Positions 1-4,645 of a DNA stretch of 6,588 bases are shown piece by piece. The stretch lies in assembly GCA_002712645.1 (NCBI GenBank), contig PAUH01000007.1:41592-48179 (forward strand), given 5' to 3'. The notes under the pieces are model-generated. The model searched no databases, was not told the origin of the DNA, and saw nothing but the letters and a program-made list of their open reading frames with translations. Made by a program: the position numbers and the translations under genes. Each line of letters begins with the position of its first letter. Position 1 is the stretch's first letter. The DNA is from Methanobacteriota archaeon (GTDB taxonomy: Archaea; Thermoplasmatota; Poseidoniia; Poseidoniales; Thalassarchaeaceae).

Positions 1-42
1 GGCGTGTAGGTTGTACCTATGAAACTCGCGTGTGTAGAATGA

Positions 43-120
43 TGGTGGGCCTGCCTGGATTCGAACCAGGGTCAAATGCTCCCAAAGCATCTAGCATAGA
101 CCAGACTAACCCACAGGCCC
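43..120 (-). tRNA. tRNA-Pro (anticodon UGG), CCA end encoded
   Basis: This gene supplies proline tRNA reading CCN codons. Read on the minus strand, the seven-base acceptor strands GGGCCTG (120-114) and CAGGCCC (53-47) pair perfectly. The T arm is a 5-bp CCTGG/CCAGG stem around TTCGAAT. The anticodon arm GATGC/GCATT encloses TTTGGGA, so the anticodon is TGG (plus-strand bases 82-84). The D stem is weak: G10-U25, G11-C24, a U12-G23 wobble and a U13-U22 mismatch, much as I recall for other tRNA-Pro genes. The discriminator base is A (46), and CCA is encoded at 45-43. There is no intron. The gene starts 41 bases after the stop of the upstream zinc-ribbon gene, and I see no convincing TATA box in that gap, so it may be cut from a shared transcript. 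Without the CCA the gene is 46-120. Confidence 0.96.
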
Positions 121-161
121 GTGAGTAACCCGCCCAGCACCATAGAGGACATGAACCTAAC

Positions 162-602
162 CTAGGGCTCGATCAATTTCCAAACATCCTTGCCGGCACG
201 GACTAAGATCCCCTCTGCCTCAGCTTTAGACAGAATCGTGCTTATTTCAGGCTCATCGAATCCTTCCTTGATCGCTTGCTCATCCACATCCATGCGCTCA
301 ATAGATCCGTCATTCTTCATCGCCTTCCTCAGAATTCCGAGCACTTTGCCGCCATCGGATTTTTCCAATTGATTATTCTGATTTTTATGGCTCGAGTTAA
401 TCCGATTTACCATCTCACTTCTGAGTTCTCTAGGGGTATTCGCCAGCATCACAGCCTCTGCCAATTTGGACGGGGAGTTGAAGGTAGACTCTGTAGACAG
501 CGTATCTCTAGAACCACATCTGGAGCAAGATGCTCTCCTTCCGAGGATCGCTCCTGTCGCAGTGCCGCAGGAGCATCGAACGAGAATGTATGTGGTTGAC
601 AC
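162..602 (-). CDS. Zinc-ribbon plus winged-helix protein, DUF5817-like, function unknown
   Basis: This 146-residue protein has no function I can name. Residues 1-35 hold a small zinc ribbon with cysteines 10, 12, 26 and 29 (a CxCG knuckle, then CxRCG). Residues 42-70 form a helix, residues 70-83 are a polar Asn/Lys/Ser-rich linker, and residues 85-146 look like a winged helix (it opens GGKVLGILRKA and ends DVWKLIEP). This order, ribbon then a helix with ML then C-terminal winged helix, recalls the haloarchaeal DUF5817 family. That resemblance is from memory. Such a build suggests nucleic-acid binding, for example in transcription or replication, but this is inference. It is not aIF2-beta, whose zinc ribbon lies at the C terminus. 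The start is GTG at 602 with no Shine-Dalgarno sequence, and no ATG lies before the first zinc knuckle. The tRNA-Pro gene follows on the same strand. Confidence 0.8.
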   Translation of the reverse strand: MSTTYILVRCSCGTATGAILGRRASCSRCGSRDTLSTESTFNSPSKLAEAVMLANTPRELRSEMVNRINSSHKNQNNQLEKSDGGKVLGILRKAMKNDGSIERMDVDEQAIKEGFDEPEISTILSKAEAEGILVRAGKDVWKLIEP

Positions 603-655
603 GCGATGTTGACTTGGGCAGGAGGTTCATGAGTATTGACTGAGGCGGTTGTCGT

Positions 656-931
656 ATGGAAGGGGGCTCTGAGCGGATCAGGAGGAGGTTCGGCGTCTTC
701 ATCGCATTCGGTGCGGCTCTATCATCTCTGTACATCGTATTCAGCAATGGATCATTCACCACATCCGCTTGGGCGCTGATGCTCACTGTTCCACTGTTCA
801 TGGCCATTGGATTGAGTGGTTCGGGAATGAGGGCAGAAACGGAATTCGCGGATCTACTTCCCGATTATGAGGAGGGGGGCTTCTCGGTTGAAGAGCGAGA
901 AGTCGAACCTGACGATTTACCGGTTCTATGA
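656..931 (+). CDS. Small membrane protein with two helices and an acidic tail, function unknown
   Basis: This 91-residue protein is not recognised. It opens with a basic stretch (RIRRRF, residues 7-12) and has two hydrophobic segments, about residues 12-30 and 38-55, with a short polar turn between. The C-terminal tail (59-91) is strongly acidic, rich in Glu and Asp, and likely soluble. The basic start suggests that both ends face the cytoplasm, which is inference from the positive-inside rule. The ATG at 656 has GAGG ten bases upstream (642-645), a possible ribosome site. It diverges from the zinc-ribbon gene across 53 bases. Its TGA stop directly abuts the stop of the aCPSF1 gene on the other strand. 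The membrane-like pattern, and the way the frame exactly fills the space between neighbours, make it more likely a real gene than a shadow. Confidence 0.7.
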   Translation: MEGGSERIRRRFGVFIAFGAALSSLYIVFSNGSFTTSAWALMLTVPLFMAIGLSGSGMRAETEFADLLPDYEEGGFSVEEREVEPDDLPVL

Positions 932-2851
932 TTACATCAGCCTTATTGTTTCGAGATTCGCGGGTGCGTGGGTCTGTACCCTGAACGTATCACGGAGGCC
1001 TTGTCTGAATGCGTTACATGTTTGTGGATCTCCATGATGGCAGATTATACGTCTTGGAGTCGGGTTTAGTGCCTTGACGTAGTCCATCAACTGCCTTCTG
1101 TCTGAATGTCCGCTGAAGCCATCTATCGTAACCACGTTACATGCGACGGGTATCATGTGGGTCTGACCTCTGTCCACGAGGGGGACCTCTGGATGGCCCG
1201 ATTGGAGTCTGCGTCCGAGGGTGCCAGATGCCTGATAACCCACGAAGCAGAGGGTATTGTTGAGTTCTGGCGCCCAGTTCTTGAAGTACTCCATGATCGG
1301 ACCGCCGGTCATCATTCCGGAAGTTGCCAATACGATACAGGGGGAAGGGTCGTTGATTATCGATTCCCTCTGCTCCCTGGAGTCAACCTGCTTGAACCAT
1401 GGTGAGTTGAACGGATTCTCTTCTCCGCCCTTGAGGACCTGTCTCCGTAAATCTCTATTGAGGAAGTCTGGATGGCTGGCGTGAATCGCCGTGGCCTCGG
1501 ATATCATTCCATCAAGCCAGACGGTGACGGGCGATACATCTCCAGATTTGAACAACTGGTCTATCGCCAGCATCACTTCCTGCGATCTTCCGACGGCGAA
1601 TACAGGACAGAATACCTTTCCACTCCTCGACACCGCGAGTTTGATCAAATCCTGGATCTCTTGAGTTGCGTCTACTCGATTCGGTTGGAAGTCTTGCGGG
1701 CCGCCGTAAGTAGACTCGATAACAAGAGTGTCGGCCCTCGGGAATCTCACAGTTGCTGCATCGAATAGCCAAGATTTCTCATATTTTATGTCTCCAGAGA
1801 AAAGCAGGCGATGTTCGTTTTTAGCCTCGCCTATTTGCATGTAAACTGATGATGAGCCGAGGATGTGACCTGCATTCTCGAGTGATATCTTGATGTCTGG
1901 CGCTATGTCTGTCTTATCGCCATGACTAATGTCAACGACATGCTTGATGCACTCCTGTATGTCGGCTTTGCTGTATGGCGGTTCCACTCCTTCTGCCTTG
2001 GCGACTTTGATGTAATCTATCTGCAATAGCGTCATCAAATCCCTTGTGGGCGGGGTGCAATAGACGGGGCCCCTGTAACCGTATCTGAATAATACGGGCA
2101 GCATAGCTATGTGGTCTACGTGAGCATGGGTTATGACTACAGCATCGATATTGTCCAGAGGCAGCAGTTCTGGTGCTGTGAAGAACGGCTGTATCTCATT
2201 CTTATTCGTAGTGGGTTTGGCTCCAACGTCGACAAGTACTCGAGATTCATTGGTAGTAACCAGGTGCATTGCCCTGCCTACTTCCCGATATGAGCCGAGA
2301 GCAGTGAGTCTAGCCCATGAAGGGCCCCTTCTCTTTGGACGGTATATCCTTGTACCAAATTTTCTCAAAAGCGCCCTTCTCTCGTCGGCCATTTCTCTCC
2401 TGTATCTTCTAATGTCGTGTTGTGTCCTACTCTCGAATGCTGGGGCCCTTGCAACATTGACTAGCCAACCTATATCGTCCCTGAGTGCTTGGATGACAGA
2501 TCCCTTGGGGCCAACGGCAACAGAGGGGTCGTCACATTCGATGGTGACTTCGGAGAGTGCTGGATCGATGAAGACATTTCTGACCTCTGCATCAGCAGGA
2601 ATGAGTTCCTTCACCCTCTGCTCAACCTTGTCCTCAGATAGGAGAAGATTGGGATGGGGCCTTACAACGACCCTTCTTTTGATCGATTTCGCGATTCTCA
2701 CCGTGAGGCTCTCGCCACCGCCCTTTCCGAATGACTGGGGGTCGCTGGTGATTATGGCTATCGAGCCTGCTTCTACGTCGATATCGTATTCTAGCCCGGA
2801 AGGGACCATGCCAGCGATTTTCTTCTTAACCTCATTCAAGGTGAGTCTCAT
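932..2851 (-). CDS. aCPSF1: aCPSF1/FttA: KH-domain beta-CASP ribonuclease, transcription termination factor
   Basis: Archaeal homologue of the eukaryotic 3'-end nuclease CPSF73. Family members cut RNA after U-rich sites and drive transcription termination, acting as a dimer with RNA polymerase. The 639-residue reading starts with two KH-like regions (about 1-145; GPKG loop at 114-117). The metallo-beta-lactamase fold follows, with HAHVDH (242-247), AGH (H329), SGD (D354), beta-CASP motif ESTYGG (from E379), GFSGHSD (H582) and CHHGD (604-608). All expected metal ligands are present, so it should be active. Length matches the roughly 635-residue family norm. I chose ATG 2851 because GAGG lies seven bases upstream and the KH region begins there. 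A GTG at 2881 would add ten residues (MQSLWRRGLE) not expected in the family. It follows psmB by 70 bases on the same strand, a linkage I recall in other euryarchaea. Its stop abuts the convergent small membrane-protein gene. Confidence 0.96.
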   Translation of the reverse strand: MRLTLNEVKKKIAGMVPSGLEYDIDVEAGSIAIITSDPQSFGKGGGESLTVRIAKSIKRRVVVRPHPNLLLSEDKVEQRVKELIPADAEVRNVFIDPALSEVTIECDDPSVAVGPKGSVIQALRDDIGWLVNVARAPAFESRTQHDIRRYRREMADERRALLRKFGTRIYRPKRRGPSWARLTALGSYREVGRAMHLVTTNESRVLVDVGAKPTTNKNEIQPFFTAPELLPLDNIDAVVITHAHVDHIAMLPVLFRYGYRGPVYCTPPTRDLMTLLQIDYIKVAKAEGVEPPYSKADIQECIKHVVDISHGDKTDIAPDIKISLENAGHILGSSSVYMQIGEAKNEHRLLFSGDIKYEKSWLFDAATVRFPRADTLVIESTYGGPQDFQPNRVDATQEIQDLIKLAVSRSGKVFCPVFAVGRSQEVMLAIDQLFKSGDVSPVTVWLDGMISEATAIHASHPDFLNRDLRRQVLKGGEENPFNSPWFKQVDSREQRESIINDPSPCIVLATSGMMTGGPIMEYFKNWAPELNNTLCFVGYQASGTLGRRLQSGHPEVPLVDRGQTHMIPVACNVVTIDGFSGHSDRRQLMDYVKALNPTPRRIICHHGDPQTCNAFRQGLRDTFRVQTHAPANLETIRLM

Positions 2852-2858
2852 TTCTAAA

Positions 2859-2862
2859 CCTC
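2859..2862 (-). promoter_or_regulatory. Ribosome binding site GAGG that supports the aCPSF1 start at 2851
   Basis: On the minus strand GAGG is followed by a seven-base spacer and then ATG at 2851-2849. GAGG can pair with the CCUCC at the 3' end of 16S rRNA. This is one of the few well-placed ribosome sites in the window, and it favours the internal ATG over the GTG at 2881, which has no such site. Confidence 0.55.
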
Positions 2863-2921
2863 GTCTCCACAGGCTCTGCACAACAGGGGTGCTGGGCTGA
2901 TGCCCTGGGAATCTGATACTC

Positions 2922-3548
2922 TCAAAGTGAGTCGAGTGCGGAGGCTATCTCCTCTTCGGATAGCTGTATGTAGCCATCTTCCATGGTGATGACTGCTAGA
3001 TCCATGCCGTTTCCGCTGGCACTGTCCCTCTGAGCAGACGCCAGAAGAGCCTTTGCGGCAAGGGCTATTGCTTCTTCCTTAGTCATATTAGGTGAAAACT
3101 GATCTTCGAGAACACCGTACATGAAGGGGCTTCCTGAACCAGTGGCGCAGTACAGATCTGGAATCGAACCACCAGCTGAGTCTATGCTGTAAACACTAGA
3201 ACCCGATTCATCTACCCCCACTATGAGCAGTTGCACATAATGAGGCCTTCCAACAAGGATGTTGGCCGTCAGCGTAGCAGCGCCCCTGACTGTCATGGGG
3301 GTGTTTCTCTTCAACTCGTACAACGATAGCTCGGCGGATAGCATCCTAGCCAGAGACTGTGCATGGCCAACAAGTCCTGCCGTTGTGAGAGCAACTCTTC
3401 CAGATATCTGGAATAGCTTCTTCACGTTCTTGTTTGCAATGAAATTCCCCATTGTTGCTCGGTGGTCTGCACCAACGACAACTCCTCCGTCAAAGGTGAT
3501 TCCTACAGTACTCGTTCCAGTTTTGATAACCTCTGACTCAATAGGCAT
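2922..3548 (-). CDS. psmB: 20S proteasome beta subunit (catalytic threonine protease)
   Basis: Catalytic subunit of the archaeal 20S proteasome, which degrades proteins in the cytoplasm inside a barrel made with alpha subunits. The 208-residue precursor has a short propeptide (1-11) ending in TG. Self-cleavage would expose Thr12 as the N-terminal nucleophile of the mature chain, beginning TSTVGI. In mature numbering the expected residues are present: Thr1, Asp17 (VGADHR), Arg19, Lys33 (NVKK) and Ser129 (GSGS). Asp and Ser near mature 164 and 167 match the usual 166/169 pair with a two-residue shift. One oddity is GHAQ at 61-64, where the family usually has GDAQ. The start is ATG at 3548, with a weak GGTG about six bases upstream. 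It diverges from sepF and leads into aCPSF1. The alpha subunit is not in this window. Confidence 0.97.
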   Translation of the reverse strand: MPIESEVIKTGTSTVGITFDGGVVVGADHRATMGNFIANKNVKKLFQISGRVALTTAGLVGHAQSLARMLSAELSLYELKRNTPMTVRGAATLTANILVGRPHYVQLLIVGVDESGSSVYSIDSAGGSIPDLYCATGSGSPFMYGVLEDQFSPNMTKEEAIALAAKALLASAQRDSASGNGMDLAVITMEDGYIQLSEEEIASALDSL

Positions 3549-3556
3549 GTGAACAC

Positions 3557-3576
3557 CAGCGGGCGAATCGCCGCTG
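3557..3576 (-). promoter_or_regulatory. Inverted repeat in the psmB leader
   Basis: The perfect hexamer pair CAGCGG/CCGCTG is separated by eight bases, 9 to 28 bases before the psmB ATG. If transcription starts about 25 bases after the TATA-like element at 3598-3606, the transcript would begin near this repeat. It could form a 5' hairpin, or act as a protein-binding operator at the start site. The last base of the 3' arm overlaps the weak GGTG ribosome site. The repeat is seen directly; its role is inference. Confidence 0.35.
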
Positions 3577-3597
3577 AATCTGAACCTCCGGACCCCT

Positions 3598-3606
3598 TTA
3601 TGAAGC
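3598..3606. promoter_or_regulatory. Candidate TATA element between psmB and sepF
   Basis: This is the most AT-rich TATA-like site in the 112-base divergent gap, embedded in GC-rich flanks. It reads TTTATGAAG on plus and CTTCATAAA on minus, so it is close to palindromic and could serve either direction. For psmB it predicts a start near 3576 and a 28-base leader. For sepF it predicts a start near 3628. It is a weak match to the archaeal TATA consensus, and the direction is undecided. Confidence 0.35.
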
Positions 3607-3653
3607 CATTCAGACTATTTCGTCCGATGGGCTCAAGCGGTGAGGTCTTGACA

Positions 3654-3671
3654 GGACCCCATGAGGGGGCC
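3654..3671 (+). promoter_or_regulatory. Hairpin enclosing the upstream sepF start codon
   Basis: GGACCCC and GGGGGCC flank the four bases ATGA. Six of seven pairs form (four C-G pairs next to the loop, one A-G mismatch, then two G-C pairs), and the ATG at 3661 sits in the loop. If formed in the mRNA, it would hinder initiation at 3661 and favour the ATG at 3691. The structure is seen in sequence; the effect is inference. Confidence 0.3.
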
Positions 3672-4023
3672 TTCTGATGAACTCGGAGAGATGTCAAAAT
3701 TGAGTGACGGCTCCATATTTCACGATCTTGGGAAGATGTATCCGGATGCCCCGATACCAGAGGAAGGGGGTCAAATCTTGAGAAATGCTGTGATTGACGG
3801 TTCAGACGGTCTTCCGGCGCTGATGGACTGGGTCTCTCAGGGGGACATGGTCATCGTAGACGTATCGCCAATCATCGATCACCCAGAAAGGCTGTCCGAG
3901 GTGATTGACCCCCTCATGGTATTCGTGGAACAACAGATGGGCGGTCAACTCCTGAACTTCGGACATTCGAGGCTTCTTCTACTGCCTTCCACCCACCAAG
4001 CCAGAGGAACCGGGGGGCCGTAA
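3661..4023 (+). CDS. sepF: SepF-like cell-division protein (membrane anchor for FtsZ)
   Basis: Probable archaeal SepF (DUF552 family), which links the FtsZ ring to the membrane in archaea that divide with FtsZ. In the 120-residue reading, residues 38-113 match the compact SepF core: a helix and strand leading to GDMVIVDVSP (61-70), a long helix (about 76-93), then GGQLLNFGHSRLLLLP (94-109), corresponding to the family pattern of a conserved Gly region and a final strand ending in TP. The N terminus (1-37) should carry the membrane-binding helix, but it is polar and not obviously amphipathic. A second ATG at 3691 would give 110 residues beginning MSKLSDGSIFHDL. The first ATG lies in the loop of a predicted hairpin, so the shorter form is a real alternative. 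The stop is followed at once by the GTG of zpr1, so the two are probably translationally coupled. The family call rests on pattern, not a search. Confidence 0.75.
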   Translation: MRGPSDELGEMSKLSDGSIFHDLGKMYPDAPIPEEGGQILRNAVIDGSDGLPALMDWVSQGDMVIVDVSPIIDHPERLSEVIDPLMVFVEQQMGGQLLNFGHSRLLLLPSTHQARGTGGP

Positions 4024-4620
4024 GTGGAGACGGTGATAGAGCAATCATGCCCGATGTGCTACGAAGAGTCATCGGTTTCCATGCTGGTGAACGTTCATGA
4101 GATACCATATTTCGGGGAGCAAACAGAGCTAACTCTCGCGTGCAAGTCATGCGGTTGGAGGAAAACTGACTTCATAGCAGGAGATGGGGGTGAACCTGTG
4201 GCTTGGACGATTCCGATTAATGCCGGCACTCTAGATGGTCGTGTGGTGAGGTCGTCATCATGCACCGTTAGGATACCTGAGCTCGACATAGAAGTTGAGC
4301 CGGGCATAGCTGCTGATGGCTATGTTTCCAATGTCGAGGGAGTCATATCACGCTTCGAAGATGCGATACGTATGCTCATGAGGCAAGCACAATCAGAGGG
4401 CGATATAGGGGATGTCGATTCGTGTGGCGCGTTTCTTCAACGTCTCGCCGATGCGAAGTTGGGCGATGACGATGCAGTGACTCTTGTTCTCCTCGATCCA
4501 CTTGGGCATTCCAAGATAATGCATGATTCAGCAAGTAGCAGGAATCTAACAGATGAAGAGGTAGAGGGGCTCTACACAGGCCCTATTGTGCCTGTTTTCG
4601 ATATGTCGGATCTGGAGTGA
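4024..4620 (+). CDS. zpr1: Archaeal ZPR1-family zinc-finger protein
   Basis: Single-domain archaeal relative of eukaryotic ZPR1. The eukaryotic protein has two such zinc-finger/beta-barrel units and binds eEF1A; the archaeal role is not well defined, and a link to elongation factor 1A is inference. The 198-residue chain has an N-terminal zinc finger with C9-x2-C12 and C40-x2-C43, the family motif EIPYFG (26-31) between the pairs, then RSSSCTVRIPEL (76-87), VEPG (91-94), a VEG segment (104-106) leading into helices, and LLDPLGHSKI (156-165), resembling the usual DPxGNS. Length is normal for archaeal forms. The start is a GTG at 4024 directly after the sepF TAA; another GTG at 4033 is possible, but both precede the first cysteine. 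There is no clear ribosome site, which fits coupling to sepF. It converges on trpS with a 25-base gap. Confidence 0.93.
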   Translation: METVIEQSCPMCYEESSVSMLVNVHEIPYFGEQTELTLACKSCGWRKTDFIAGDGGEPVAWTIPINAGTLDGRVVRSSSCTVRIPELDIEVEPGIAADGYVSNVEGVISRFEDAIRMLMRQAQSEGDIGDVDSCGAFLQRLADAKLGDDDAVTLVLLDPLGHSKIMHDSASSRNLTDEEVEGLYTGPIVPVFDMSDLE

Positions 4621-4645
4621 CTGTGCATTCGATTATGGTTGACCG

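Noticed and set aside
1..42. Possible gene or terminator downstream of tRNA-Pro
   Set aside because: Only 42 bases are visible before the edge; no T run, hairpin or coding signal is evident.
162..602. Reading the zinc-ribbon protein as translation factor aIF2-beta
   Set aside because: aIF2-beta has its zinc ribbon at the C terminus after an alpha-beta domain. Here the ribbon is N-terminal and a winged helix follows.
508..807. 99-residue minus-strand open frame opposite the small membrane protein
   Set aside because: It overlaps the start of the zinc-ribbon gene in another frame and has no recognisable motif. The plus-strand frame has a coherent two-helix membrane pattern and fits the gap between neighbours better.
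1106..1768. Several overlapping plus-strand open frames of 75-99 residues
   Set aside because: All lie antisense to the catalytic core of aCPSF1 and show no domain pattern.
2133..2900. 255-residue open frame on plus, opposite aCPSF1
   Set aside because: The minus strand here carries the conserved KH and metallo-beta-lactamase regions of aCPSF1. The plus frame is Ser/Leu/Thr-rich with no domain or motif, typical of an antisense shadow.
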